A stretch of 64,000 nt of DNA. Source: Xanthostigma xanthostigma. Its lineage: Eukaryota; Arthropoda; Insecta; Raphidioptera; Raphidiidae. The notes under the pieces are model-generated. The model saw nothing but the letters and a program-made list of their open reading frames with translations, was not told the origin of the DNA and searched no databases. Made by a program: the position numbers and the translations under genes. Positions 1 to 12,062 of the stretch are shown one piece after another. The stretch spans positions 19,796,001 to 19,860,000 of the forward strand of contig OY754469.1 of the NCBI GenBank assembly GCA_963575645.1, given 5' to 3'. Positions within the stretch are counted from its first letter, which is position 1; the number at the start of each line of letters is the position of its first letter.

Positions 1-1931
1 ATATTTTACTGGAACACGTATTTAACACTCGCACTCTCATTTCGTATAGTGCTCCGCCTCATTCTAGAGTAGGAATTCAAGGTCAATCGAGAAAGAGTTA
101 CTGCATGCAGATATTTTTGATGATATGTTCAACTTCTTATTACTACTGGTTTTGTTCCACGTTCTTATAATGATGATAATGTGTAAATAAAACCGAAACT
201 TTTTAATTGTAAACTTTTAACGAAATTCCAACAGTTTATAAGGTAACTGCCGAATTAGCCATTTTCAAAATTTTGGCCTGTCCATCTGTCTATTCCAGAT
301 TAACTAAAAGTTACTGAACTGAACTATTTGTGATCGAACTTGTCTTGAAATATTTCTTAAAATCTCGGGGAACCTCTACTTTTCTGTCACAAAGGTCCAT
401 GTAATATAGAAAGAGTTATTGTTCAATCCAAGTGTAGGTATATCACGGCCGGTGTTGTTCCAAATCTTCTTGGTTTTCGGGTTTGTAGTACAGGTGGCCT
501 TTTGATATTTCTATATGACGTTTCGTCTACATTGCTACAACATGCTATATCCATTATCAAAGGCAATGTGGCAGCGGGCGTAGTGTCCTTCTACGCAGCT
601 TACAGGTAGGTGTGTCAACGACTGCTGTTCTTTCTTCTTTTTGCTCAGCGTGTTAGTGTTCTCTGCTCGGTCGTAGTTCGCTCTTCTGTGATTGGGCTCT
701 CCGCTCAGTGGTTTTGTGTGCCTCAGATTTTGATAATGCCTGCCGCAGTGTTGTAGACGAAACGGCCTACAAGCTCGGAAACCAAGAAGATTTATTGTTC
801 TGCTATTACCACGAGTGAATAACTTACAGAAAGTTTGTATAATGACAAGAAATTTTCACAATCACAGTCTTCAACTGATAATTAATAGACCCTGATTGGT
901 AAACGCTTGTTCTCAGGCATTGCTATTATGAAAAATATTTATTCGCAGTAGAAAAGTTTGGACTTACATCTAGCAATGCTTTCATTAAGTACAAGGGGCT
1001 ATTCAAGTATTGAGTAAGCAGAATTTTAGTAAATTTTGACCCCCTCCCCCTGTAAATAAGCAAAATAAGCTAAGCAATGACCTTCCCTCCTTGGTGATTA
1101 CGTAATACTTGAATACCCCCCCCCCTCAAAAAAAACATTACATGAACCTAGAACGACTCTTTCTGTTTCAAATGCGTTTGTTTTGAAATAGTAAATATTT
1201 TTATTTTTGAGATATTGGCTGTGAAATAATGATCCGATATTGAATTGCTCACGCTACCTGAGCGGTGACATAAAACGGGCTCAGGGTTCACAAAAAACAC
1301 ACCTACATGTGCACTACAAATCTCACATGCATATAAAAATACACGTGCACATCCATTATAAAATACAAAGCGTGCGCGATGGCTATTTTTGTACTTCTCT
1401 TGTAATGTTCGCATGTGTAAGTGGAATAGAAGCGGCCATAAAGAATTTGAATTAGCATATATTTTGATATTTCTGTACGTGGATGGGTGAAGTCTTACCA
1501 CTGCACCCACTTCGGTGTCACTGCGATTTATTGGGATAATAAATAATTATTATTCATCGTTAGCGTGTAATCTGGATGATAAATATACAATCTTATAAGC
1601 TTTATTGTACTTATAAAGCACAGGATACCATTATTTAAGATCCAATGACTTTTAGGAGAGGAAAAAGAATTTGAAAAAGAAAAGCCACTCTAAATATTAC
1701 GATTAAAATATTTTATCACAATATACTGACTTTATCATCTGTGATTATCATCTATTTTTTTAGTTCGTGGAATTTTTCAAGAAATTAATTTTCTGCCTTC
1801 TCCAGATAAATAGCGACTTATAGGTATCAAATTTAAATTAATTGCAACTATTGAAAAATTTCAAAAACTACACTAAACACTGTTGGAAATTTTCTGTTCC
1901 GTCGTTGTTTGTTGTCTTCAGTCTATCTGTA
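1..1931. other. no recognisable gene
   Basis: AT-rich DNA with short homopolymers (a C run and A run near 1117-1136). I see no coding similarity, RNA gene or clear repeat boundary. The 120-aa minus-strand reading at 1148-1510 has low-complexity composition and no family resemblance. Confidence 0.5.
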
Positions 1932-2280
1932 TTAATATATAAAGCTGAAGGAGTTTGTTTGTTTGTTTGGTTAAACGCGCTAATCTCAGGAACTACTGAT
2001 TTGAATTGAAAAAAAAATTTTTGTTGGATAGTCCATTTATCGAGGAAGGCTATAGGCTATATAATATCACGCTACGATCAATAGAAGCGGAGCTTCAATG
2101 AAAAATGTTGCAAAATATGACTCAAAATTTGTCCGTCCGACGAAAACTTTTGAACGGTAACTTCGATCATCATGTTTGGACACAACATTCATCTCGGTAA
2201 ACTAAGATGAACGTGCGTACTCATGTCCCTTCCTCCATTCGTTAATTTGCACCCGGGTGAAACGGGGCGGGACCGCTAGT
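1932..2280 (+). repeat. dispersed insect repeat ending gaccgctagt
   Basis: It opens with gctgaaggagtttgtttg and has the wording (cgcgctaatctcaggaacta, ctatataatatcacgctacg) of a very common insect interspersed repeat. It ends at cacccgggtgaaacgg...gaccgctagt followed by aaataaataa. The end resembles other tails in this window (8120-8190, 33651, 39393). Recognition is from general familiarity; the family name is not certain. Confidence 0.6.
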
Positions 2281-4010
2281 AAATAAATAAACGAAGACTG
2301 ACTATTACCAATTATTATTTACCGTGAAAAAAGACTGCTCTGCTAAGAAAAAAGGTCACGTATATAATTTTTTTTAATTTTTGGTAAGTGTCTCAAATCA
2401 TTAATCAGAATAACGTGTTGCATCAATGCGCTAACCAGAAATTTGTATCTAAGTTTAAGTTTAGGCTAAAAACGTTTTCACATTCTGAGGTTCTGACGTA
2501 TCTGCAAAAATGCATAGTTTCTGAGTTAAAATATCGTATCTGATGAAAACGTTAAACTGAGGTACCTATATGAGAAAAAACTTAATATTTTGCAGATATG
2601 ACCATTTCATTTAGAATGGCAAAAGAGGTGTCACAGCAATCTAGTCTCCTGGTATTTGTCATGTTTCAAACATCCGATTCAATTTAAAAACCAACGCAGG
2701 AGTACTTTTTCAATCCCTAACGGGACTGAAGAACAGAAATGAAATGATCTGGCTCTTTTCAAATTTTCAATGGCCTAACACATAAAGCATTCAATACATA
2801 TGTTTGTTTCTGCGGAATAAAGTACTATTACGAATTTGTAAGTATTCTGCAAAAAAAAGTAATTTATATTTCATCTGTTCAAAACCATATAATTTCATCA
2901 TTTTGTTAAAGGTTTTTGAAGAATTAAAAACAATCAAACATTTAAGATTTAAAATTTGTTTTTGTTTTGTAAAGATATTTGTGGGAATAAATTTATTATT
3001 ATTATTATTTTGAAAAAATGTTTTGTAGTGATTTGTTCCTCAATGTATCCTGCATAACTAGGCTTACCATATACATTCAAATTTTGTCCAGAAAGTCCGG
3101 GTTTTGAGACTTTTGTCCGGACTTGAAAAATCACCTATTTGCTAATTAATTATTCCTGGTTTCGATCAGTATATTTTTAAAAACAAAAATAAATCTGACC
3201 CTGATAATAGTAGATATTATTTTCAGAATTCAAATAATACAAAATAAACAAATTTGATTTCTTGTAGCTTCGTTTCAATATTTGAAAAATTAAAAGGTAA
3301 CTTAAAAATAATTGAAAAACACAAAAAATGTTTAAAAAATATAAGAACTAGAAAGACCACATACATAATATTCGATGAAACGACTTCACATTAACCCCTA
3401 GGTGGAAACGCTGCTACAATTTAATTAGCTACAGCTAGACAATTTGTAATTTCCTTTTCGAACATTGCTTTTTAATTAAACTTTTTCCCAACCGAGCATA
3501 ACTTATGTATTCAAAATCTTATTACGTTAACCTAAGTGACAAGTAATTTTCTTTTATTTATGAAACACTCGTAAAACATTGCCGGTTATATTTTCTGTTT
3601 ATATACATATTCATGCACAGGTTGTAGTTGTTTACCTTGGAAATACATAAAACTTACATAATTAGAAAAACTTATTTCAACAGGTATTCTGAAATTTGGA
3701 AAGAGAAGGAATAGACTTTAATTACTAAGTTTTACAGCGCTAAACAATTATTTCGTAAATTCGTATTTATTTGGGCAAACAATAAATAAGTAGGTAAAGC
3801 TATGTACACATCATCATGTGAACGAATCTCTAATAACCATCGTAAAATTCAGTTTTCAATAGAACTTGGGTCTGAAAGTGTCCAAAGTTACAAGCTTATC
3901 AAAAACGGCTGTTTTGTGGCAATTAACGAACAACGTGCAATATGTATAGGCACCCGTGGAGATAAGCAATTGGGGACTTATGTCTGCAATTGTCCGCGTT
4001 ATGTTGTCTT
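2281..4010. other. no gene seen; possible hAT-end remnant near 3056
   Basis: Mostly featureless AT-rich sequence. At 3056-3125 the words taggcttaccatat and gtccggacttgaaaaatc resemble the TAGGGTTGCCAT hAT end seen at 16817, but no partner end was found. Confidence 0.35.
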
Positions 4011-4595
4011 CTAATGCAACGGCAATTGTTGAATCATTTTGGGATTATTTTCACTCCAAATGCGGCAATTCTGTTTATTGACGTAACCGTTTAACCAAAA
4101 ATGAGCTTCGTCGCTGAACAAAATTTTGCGGTTAAATTCTGGATCAAGTTGCAATTGACTAAGAGACCATTCAGCGAACGTACGACGCAAACGATGATCT
4201 TGCGGCTTGCCGCTTAAGTTCTTGGGTAATCTGGATCTTGTAAGGCACCAGACCAAGATCTTTAGTCAAAATTGTCCACGTAGTCGAATAGCAAAGCCCA
4301 ACTTCTTGCGAACGTCTACGAATTGACAAATTTGGGTCGTCATCAACACTGGCAGCTACAGCGGCGATATTTTCTTGGGAACGCACAGATTTTTATCTGG
4401 TTTTTGTTTTAATATCGAGTAATGTAAATTGCGTTCAAAATTTGTCTATAATTCGGCGAATACATCGTTCGGTTGGGCGATTATGGGCACCATAGAATTC
4501 ACGAAGTGCTCTATAAGTTTGGCGCACAGAACACTGCAGTTTTAATAATAAATTTGGACAATTTGCAAGCGTTGCTCTGGTGTTATTCTTTCCAT
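4011..4595 (-). pseudogene. mariner/Tc1-superfamily transposase fragment (decayed)
   Basis: This is the N-terminal half of an IS630/Tc1/mariner-type transposase, the enzyme that cuts and pastes such elements at TA dinucleotides. It starts at an ATG at 4593-4595 (MERITPEQRLQIV, a helix-turn-helix start). It then breaks into several frames: the DNA-binding part lies in 4171-4386 and the start of the catalytic domain in 4011-4256. The first catalytic Asp is visible in FSDEAHFWLNGYVNKQNCR. The second Asp and the final acidic residue are missing, because similarity ends near 4011. Frame changes occur between the segments, around the PQDHRLRRTFAEW junction and upstream of 4386, so it cannot make protein. 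Family membership is secure; the subfamily is not assigned. Confidence 0.8.
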
Positions 4596-4715
4596 AATGA
4601 ATTGCCAGACTATACTGAATAATTCTGACACTGCAAGCGCGAAAAGTGACAGTTCATTTCACAGCCTTCTCGGATAGAAGTTCGGACACTCTTAAAAAAT
4701 CACCCTTTATATTAT
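4596..4715 (-). mobile_element. probable 5' end of the mariner-type element
   Basis: Upstream of the decayed transposase start, the minus strand reads AAGGGTGATTTTTTAAGAGT at about 4688-4708, flanked by TA-rich DNA. This is a plausible terminal repeat for such an element. The other end is missing with the truncated 3' side, so the TIR cannot be confirmed. Confidence 0.35.
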
Positions 4716-5350
4716 ATATAATGGGATTTTCAGACCCAAGTTGTATTGATAACTTTTTTCAGCATCAAATGACTGATTCATTCCCCCCAGTTAGAAAGAA
4801 GTTCATTGAAAGTCATTTTCCCATGTATTTGGTGCGAGGTCCTTTATCCGAAAATTTTATTAATTGATTTATACACTCGTTTATGTAAACTTGGCACCTT
4901 CTTAGACACATAACTTATTTTTTTTAGAAAAGTGTCACTTGTTCTTTCTATCGAACTTGGCCCATTTTTCACATTTATGTTTTTGATGTGATCAATTTTA
5001 CTCATTAGCAAATCAATTATAAGGTGGAATTTCTACCTTTTTCCGCACAAAATTTCACTGAACGAAATCAGTATTATACATTATGTATTCAGAAACATCC
5101 ATATTTATAAAATCTGGCATGGAATAAAAAAGCAATTTAAAAATTGCCAATTCAGTTATATTTTACGTTCGACAGTTTACGAGTAGATAGTACTTTAACA
5201 TCGACGTCATCTAAATAAACAAATTGCGTCAATTTCCTCTCTTGCTCGCTTATCGAAAAGGGCGCAATTTTCAACCAAAGACAGCGCTTCTTACTTATGT
5301 ATACAAATATACGTCATAGTACTACGTGGGTATATAAAAGTAATCTAAGG
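4716..5350. repeat. MITE fragment (4885-4996) in otherwise plain DNA
   Basis: aacttggcacctt ... cgaacttggcccatttttcacatttatgtttttgatg matches one half of the foldback MITEs at 8719-8975 and 60562-60812. The remainder shows nothing recognisable apart from the 8-bp hAT target duplication at 5343-5350. Confidence 0.5.
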
Positions 5351-7238
5351 CAGCAATTCTTAACCTATGGTTCATCAATCTTCAGGCAATCTCTCTTCTC
5401 AGGGGTCCGTCAATAATGTAATAGTATATTTTAGACACCTAGTTTGTAATGCATTATTTTATGATGAGTTGTGCTATTGTGTTAATAACGAGTTTTAACA
5501 ATCACACGAGTCATAAAAGTATTACAATCGAGTTACATACTACAACTTTCGCACGTACCTCCTATAAAATAGCTGATTTTCACATCATAATAAGTAAAGT
5601 TGTAATATTTTTGACTGTTCACGTTATCCATGTGATCTGTTCAGCGCCTACTTTGCTTCGCTCATACGAATTTAAATGACATTTGAGACGGTTTAAAATC
5701 GCACTGGTTTTGTTTTACTTTACGCACTAGTGCGAAAAAGGTCTTTTTACTACCTCAATTTTATAAGGGGTCGTGCAGAAAATATTATTTTAGTTTAGGA
5801 TATTCCATATTTATTACGTCATGTGCTTAAACTGAACAATGCGTTCCCAAATGAGGGAGCATCACAATTTCTATCCCCTCCTTCTTGTTAAAACCTTTTC
5901 AAATTTCATTGGGTTATAGCTTCGTTTTCAAAATAAATTATACAGTTATTTTATAATCGTTTGTATTTTCCATCTGAATATTTTTCATCATTTAGTATTT
6001 TAATTTTAACACTAAAATCTGTTCTGTTCATAGATGATTAATTATTTTTAATTTTATTTTATAATTTTAATTGTATTTTAACTTTAATTTTAAACATATT
6101 GACTTATTATATGCTGTAAGGCTAGTTGAATAAAAGATATTTTATTCTATTCTATAAGTCTTCGTAGAAGCGCAAAAAGCTCTAAAGGTGCAAAGTCACA
6201 AGTGGCAAAGTTTGTGCGCCACTGCATTAGGTACTTATTACACAAATAAACATTTTAATATTTCATCGGAAAAGCCTTCCGTAGAGAAAGAAAGCAGTTG
6301 TAATATCAATAAACAAAGTTCTTTGAAAGTTTTCTTTAAGAAATTGTGTTTACTTTACATTCGTTTAGAATTGCAGGAAGAATTTAATTGTAAAGACTTA
6401 AAAACACATTTCATTGTACGTTCCTACATCAGGGTATTTGATATGAAAATAAATCACTAAATTATACGTATATGATAATTTGACGAATAAGAAATCTGAA
6501 GTTATCGGTTTGTATTCACAAAAACACGAAGTTGATTTATTATTTTTATTTCAATTTTATAATTGCAATTTCTTGACATGTCTAAAAACGCCAACCGATA
6601 TGATTTGAAGTGTGACGTCAAACTTGTAGTAAACACACATATACCTATATAAACATACGACACACACACACACCCGCGAGTAAATACTAAGCATGCCTTG
6701 TATAAACGATACCGAGTCTTATTTGCACTCGTTTGTATAAGTACTACAAGAATGACGTCACGGTAGGTAAACATGGCGGCTCGTGTTTTCGTGCCAACTT
6801 ATACATTTAAAATTTTATCCTATAAAACGATTACGTACATTTAAGCGAAATTAAAATTCCTGTGCCTACTTCATACTTAGAGCTAATGGCCTTGCTGCCG
6901 AAGCCTCATAATATAAAAAAAAAAAATCCTGTGGACTAATAACTACGACATGAACATATTAACACAATAAAAAAATAAGAGTCAAATAGCCTGTTTCACT
7001 GATTGTACTTTCGAGGATTGTATTACTCTAAGTTTGATACTACACTAAAAGATTTATTGTCAGAAAGTTTGTAATTTTTTCTCTTCTATAAAAATAAAAA
7101 GTATTATAGGAATGAAGAAAGTCTTGTTATATGGGGCAAAAAAATAAATTTTGTGATTTCAACGAATTTTTTTTATCTGAGTTCGTCGTTTCTAACAGTG
7201 CACTCACAACGGAAAAATGTAAAGGTTAAGAGCCGCTG
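5351..7238. mobile_element. hAT-type DNA transposon, non-autonomous, about 1.9 kb
   Basis: The ends are inverted. The left end is CAGCAATTCTTAACCTATGG. The right end read inward is CAGCGGCTCTTAACCTTTAC. Both share CAGC and CTTAACCT, as in hAT termini. The flanks are atctaagg (5343-5350) and ttctaagg (7239-7246), an 8-bp target duplication with one mismatch, the hAT hallmark. No transposase is recognisable inside; the readings at 5449, 6188 and 6502 are AT-rich and unrelated to hAT proteins. The interior contains another dispersed repeat (6590-7005). Confidence 0.75.
6590..7005 (-). repeat. dispersed repeat, copy 1 (shared with 39305-39900)
   Basis: The reverse complement of this stretch aligns with 39305-39900. 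Shared words include ataagactcggtatcgttta, gacgtca near cttgtagta, tagtccacagga and ttgactcttattt. It lies inside the 5351-7238 hAT. The second copy is interrupted by a retroposon, so this copy serves as its empty site. Confidence 0.6.
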
Positions 7239-8478
7239 TTCTAAGGTGTACTTTGGATGATTATATATATTTCTGAAACGCTGCTTCGCTAAAATGCAAT
7301 TATGTAAATGTTTTCCCTATCGTACAAAGATTATTTTTTGTGTATTCACAATTTAAAGTTATTTACATTAGAAAAAGTATTTGCAATCAAACAATAAAGG
7401 CGAGCAACGGTCGTCAAATAAGTGCAAAATCTGGAAAAATATCGAAAATAGACTCGCCCCAATGAAAATACAAACAATAAAATAAAAATACAAGCAGATA
7501 AATGCACTCGAAAAACCATTGATTAAAGCTAATTGAAAATCAACACATGTGAATAAATTTCTATTAAAAGTGATGTAAGCGAAAATATATTTATGTTCTC
7601 AATTTATTAGGCAGTTTTTTTGGTTTTACTACGTTTGTTTGCAATATTAATGACGCATCTAGCTTATTAAGAAATTGAAAATAAAAGAATTTTCATTGAT
7701 GTAGCACTGTACAATAATAATATTATTATTTTGAAACCATGACCTGTCAAAAATAATAAAATAGTTGGCAAAACCAAACGCTCAGCACGGACCAGCAACA
7801 TTTAGTGCAGGTACATGTGCGGCAGACACCTTGCAGTTTTCAAGTATTTTTATCAATGAAAGTTAATTAATGAAAACCGCACACATCACTATAGACAGAA
7901 ATTGCAAGTTTCAATCCGAAAATTCGCAGAATTATTCCTGTCATAACATATAAATAAACACGTACGTTTCGTGCTTTTTCAAAAACAACTCATTCAGAGG
8001 GTGAAAAGAGGTAAATAGTCTAAAAATCAACATGGGTGTCATTTTCAAGGTTTGTCGGACATGTCCTCAATTTTGAAATTTATTAGGGAGGTCTACATCG
8101 AGAAAAGAGTAGCTATGCCAAATAATGGGAATGCATCCGCGTGTTCCGTCTCAATCACGAGCGAAGCCTCGGGTAACGGCTAGTTGTACATAAATGAACA
8201 CACTTTGATTGCTAGGATGCGGGTAACATTTCTACAAAAAAACCATCTTCCAAATTTTAGGTAGGTATTAAAAATGGAAATAAAAATAATAAAATCACAG
8301 CTTCAAAGGTTAATCTCGACAATTGACTTTTTAACAAAAGTACTTCTAGCTGTCACATATAATTACGGTTAAGAGGTACCTACTAGCAAATAGCGTCTAA
8401 CGCTGAACAGTGAACAGTTTAATATCAACACAAAAGTCCCTTCGCGTCTTTGACGTTGGTCGGTGAAGATTAAACACG
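7239..8478. repeat. mostly plain; dispersed-repeat fragment at 7765-7850
   Basis: 7790-7850 (tttagtgcaggtac.tgtgcggcagacac, ttgcagttttcaagta) matches the left part of the MITE at 62317-62773. 8125-8190 (gagcgaagcctcgggtaacggctagt) looks like a decayed retroposon tail. I see nothing else. Confidence 0.5.
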
Positions 8479-8512
8479 TATACATATAAAGCACGTTTGT
8501 CCCTTTCAGTTG
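8479..8512 (+). promoter_or_regulatory. possible arthropod core promoter (TATA plus Inr)
   Basis: A TATA-like run (tatacatataaa, 8479-8490) lies 29 bp before the A of TCAGT (A at 8508). TCAGT is an arthropod initiator, and the following 150 bp are richer in GC than their surroundings. The spacing is right, but both motifs are short and frequent in AT-rich DNA, and no coding exon follows. Weak inference only. Confidence 0.2.
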
Positions 8513-8718
8513 TCAGATGTAATTGTGGCAGAGTCACAAAGGACGCCTCTAATATCCGAGTCTAGGCTCGTGATTACATTGGTACCGTGCGCTTGGTGCG
8601 TGTTTTGCCGAAAGCAGAACCGCGGATTTGGGGGGAGCAGATTTACGGATTTCAAGGCAAAGGCGGAAAAGGTTCGCTAATATCGCAGTTGTCTTTTAAC
8701 AGCTGAATATTAGGATAA

Positions 8719-8975
8719 ATCCCATCAAAAACATAAATGTAAAAAAGGAAGCCAGTTCAATATACAATACAAAAAAAATTGAGATCTAAAAAGGTGCCAA
8801 GTTTTCATGTTTCAAGTTTTCGTGTTTTATATTATGATACCTAAACTTCATGTTTATATGTGCAGTGAAAACTTGCCAAGTGAAAACTTGGCACCTTTTT
8901 AGATCTTAATTATTTTTGTATTGAATATTGAACTTGGCTCCTTTTTTCACATAAAATTTATGTTTTTGATGGGAT
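8719..8975. mobile_element. foldback MITE, about 257 bp
   Basis: The arms are 8719-8807 and 8881-8975. Both begin ATCCCATCAAAAACAT when read inward and continue through gtgccaagttttca. They pair over nearly 90 bp with a 73-bp loop. Diverged relatives are at 4885-4996 and 60562-60812. There is no coding capacity. Superfamily unknown; no convincing target duplication. Confidence 0.7.
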
Positions 8976-9177
8976 ATCATTACTTTTTTCAAAGAAATTA
9001 TTATTATATTTACCATTCAAAGGTGATTTGTAAAATTAATCTTTTTCCTCGTAGGTACCTATATAGTTTTCTTTTTCGAAAGGCGCTAGGTGTTAATAAA
9101 AATCGATTCCTTGGAAAATATTTCAAATCTTAAAAGTTCACTGTTTTCTGATTTTTTCCTTTATATACACATAGTCC

Positions 9178-9612
9178 GGAGCCAGCAATCCTGAAAGCTC
9201 CGTGATTAAGGATAATACAATTTTTAATGAAAATTGAAAGTTTACACCTAGACAAATAAGATGCGGTTGGTCGGCGTGGATTTTATTAGCCGAAAATGTT
9301 TTAAAATAAATTATATATTGTTAAATGTCTTTAATGTTTCCCTGTCATCGCAGATTTTGATCTTTCCTAGGTAATTTTGTGCAAAATTTCGTACTTATTC
9401 AGAAAAAACCCGGCCGACCAATGTTTTTTAGCCGGTAAGGTCCTAGAGACCTATTAAAATGATGACGTGATAGGGGGTACAATTTCTCCATTATCACGGA
9501 ATCCTTTTTTTAATTGTACGTGTTTTAATGTCAATTTCAAAAATATTTTGGTATGCGTGCTTAGAAACAGCCGGAAGTATCGTGCATACCAGTTTTCAGG
9601 ATTGCTGGCTCC
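9178..9612. repeat. segment bounded by 19-bp perfect inverted repeats (MITE candidate)
   Basis: GGAGCCAGCAATCCTGAAA at 9178-9196 is perfectly inverted at 9594-9612. Inside it, cggttggtcggc (about 9263) and gccgaccaa (about 9412) form a second inverted pair. No target duplication is evident, so mobility is inference. Confidence 0.45.
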
Positions 9613-9974
9613 TCGCCTAACACAATTACTTAGCTGGACGCAAAATTTCATTAACTCAGTTGACTCAAACGTTCTGTCCAACGCTCGATCGAACCGCGTT
9701 CATAACATCGTGTACCGCCGTCTTTAACCCATCGACATTCATTGTAACCACACAAAGCGTGCTGGTACAGAGTTGAGCTCAACCGGCAGAGATTTCAACT
9801 TCCGGATATTAGCAGTTCCACTCGCTGACCCGGCTTCGGACGGTCGCGTTAGAGCTCTAGACATCATATCCGGGATTTTAGATATAACGTACTTTAATAG
9901 CAATAATCTCATTAGACATTACACGTACATTTTTCAGAACGGTCAGCCAAGTTATAGAAAAGCACTGTGCTATA

Positions 9975-10125
9975 TTTACACGAAACATTTCGAGCTCTCT
10001 TCGACCCACCTCTATCCTCGAGGTTAGTTATGTTACAGAACTGATTTTTTTTTCAGGTGAGTTAAGGTTACTATAAAGAAGTTGTATTCCAAATTTCATA
10101 CGTCTAGGTGAAATAGTAAGCGTTT
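9975..10125 (+). repeat. dispersed repeat (shared with 60263-60375)
   Basis: Both copies contain cacgaa.catttcgag, a tatc.tc word, gttacagaact and attccaaatttcat.cgtct.ggtgaaatag. The wording is that of a widespread insect retroposon tail. This copy has an insertion between gttacagaact and attccaaat. Confidence 0.5.
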
Positions 10126-11250
10126 ACAAAGAAAATGTTTAAGTTGAAAAAACAATTTTTCTATTTTTCATCTCATTTTTTTTTTGTTAAATAATTAAAC
10201 AAGATTTTCGATTATTATAAGAAATTTTTTAACAAGGGGCCTCAGAGTATTTTATAGTTTGAGGTTCCGGAGTGAGGAGTTAAAAATCCTGGCTAATAAA
10301 ATTTTTACCAAGAGTTTTATTAAATTATAATTGAAAACTGGAACGTACTGTAAAATAATAAAAAAGGATTTACCAGATTCAATAATGTCAAATATTACAC
10401 ATAAAAATGGAAAAGGTGTGCATTTCTTTTTTCCTTAATGCTATCATAAATTTTTATGCACATAATAAACACTGAAACATCTTTCCGAACTGGTGATAAA
10501 GACAAGTATAAGTTTTAAAATGTGTTACATACCTTCAAACTTTCATTCTTTAGCATTCAGCGACGAGCAATTTTAGATAAAAAAATATCATCGGACGATT
10601 TCGATTTTCTTTCGAAGACGTAAAAAATAACATTTTGCCAGCTCAATAAACACATCTTAATCGAAATAGCCCTGAATATTCTGCTTTAAAATACTATAAC
10701 TGTCTTTCTACTGACATGACGACATTGCCATTTCCTAAAGCAGGTGAGTTGATAAGGACCATTTTCCACCCACCACACATTCGAAAAAAAAGTTTCGCTT
10801 TCCGACTATTATTGAAAGTATATTTGTATATACGTCTTAAAGATGTGTATTTTTTTATTATAGGTATAAAATTTTCGCCATAAGTAAGAATTACAGAAAT
10901 GATTGCCTTATTATTATTAGCCTTCTTTGTACATTTTTGTCGTTTTTCTAATTTTTGAATTATTTTTTTTACGAAGCGTAAAAAAATAACTAATGTTTTC
11001 CCGCTAAGGTAACCTTGCAATTATATCTTTTATCAGCCTTTACTTCAACATTTGGTAATAAAGCTTTAGACTTAGTATTAATAATAAACCTAGTACCCAG
11101 AACCCCTACAAACGTGTGTGTCTGACTTGCGTTGCCAATCTGCTGTCAAATTTTAAACTTGAACGCCAGATTTGAAAACCGAATATTCGTATTCTAAAAA
11201 TTGACATTCGTTACATCACTACTTTGTACATCGAACTGCAGTACCAAAAG
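10126..11250. other. no recognisable feature
   Basis: AT-rich. The 108-aa minus-strand reading at 10694-11020 is lysine- and isoleucine-rich, without a recognisable motif. Confidence 0.4.
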
Positions 11251-11524
11251 TGATTCCATGTCTTTATCCCCGACGACATTATCCCCGCGTCATTATCCTC
11301 GAACGACAATATCCCCGACGACAATATTCCCGACGACAATATCCCCGACTTGAAAGAAATAACCCTATAGTAAAAAATAACCAAATCCTTAAACGTTTGA
11401 TTTTAATTTTTATTTTTTTTTTTCACTTTGAGACTGATTTTTTAAAAAATATATATTTAATTGACTGTCAATTAAATATACATTTTTTAGAAAACGCAGT
11501 TCTATTCAAACAATTAACTATCTA

Positions 11525-11760
11525 ATTCGCACACCCCGTTATCGTTCACCCCGGAATTGTTTTTTTTTTTTTAACTCAACATTTGCCCCTTCCCGTTTCA
11601 CTGCGAGACAATTCGCATACCCCTTTATCGTTCACCCCGGAATTACAATTCGCATACCCGTTTATCGTTTACCCCGGAATTGTTTATTTAAAAACTCCAC
11701 ATTTGTCCCTTCCCGTTTCACTGCGAGACAATTCGCATACCCCTTTATCAAAAAAGCGGT
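11525..11760 (-). repeat. minisatellite, units of about 90-100 bp (partly nested)
   Basis: Repeats of cgttcaccccggaattg, cttcccgtttcactgcgagaca and attcgcatacccctttatc. The same words in the opposite orientation are at 52855-53150, and a diverged relative is at 14850-15080. The 67-aa reading at 11583-11786 is a by-product of the repeat. Confidence 0.75.
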
Positions 11761-11844
11761 GGTTTTCAATCTTCATGAAAATGTGAGTTTTAAGTTGTAG
11801 GTAGTCTCAAAGTGAAAAAAAATAAAAAGTAACAACAAAACTCA

Positions 11845-11916
11845 TTCCGGTACCGGGAATCGAACCCGGGCCTCTTGGGTGAGAGCCAGGCACGCTACCA
11901 ATTACACCCTAATTGA
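11845..11916 (-). tRNA. tRNA-Glu(CTC)-like, probable pseudogene
   Basis: The minus strand shows an anticodon arm CCTGG-CTCTCAC-CCAAG with anticodon CTC (one mismatched stem pair). It has a perfect T arm, CCGGG-TTCGATT-CCCGG, and an intact B box, GGTTCGATTCC. The D-arm region reads GTGTAATTGGTAGC. The 3' acceptor strand TACCGGA should pair with TCCGGTA at the 5' end, but the 5' end reads about TCAATTA, so the acceptor stem does not form. A functional tRNA is therefore unlikely. A tRNA-derived relic, or the head of a SINE-like element, fits better. Confidence 0.6.
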
Positions 11917-12062
11917 GTATGTCAAGATAGCTTTGTAATTATATATTATTCATACGAATAATTGTAAAATCGGGGATATTGTCGTCGGGGATAATGTCGT
12001 TCGGGGATTAAAATCGGAGATATTGTCGTCGGGGATAATGTCGTTCGGGGATAGTGTCATGT

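Larger units (their letters stand above)
11258..12062. repeat. inverted-repeat minisatellite block (GGGGATAATGTCGTC units)
   Basis: 11258-11352 carries four to five units of about 15-18 bp reading (at)atccccgacgaca. 11968-12060 carries the same units on the other strand (cggggatattgtcgt, cggggataatgtcgtt). The pair brackets about 600 bp that hold another minisatellite (11525-11760) and a tRNA-like sequence (11845-11916). It could be a composite mobile element with minisatellite termini. Confidence 0.65.

Noticed and set aside
11583-11786. 67-aa frame
   Set aside because: Translation of a minisatellite; the 52843-53235 frames are the same artefact.
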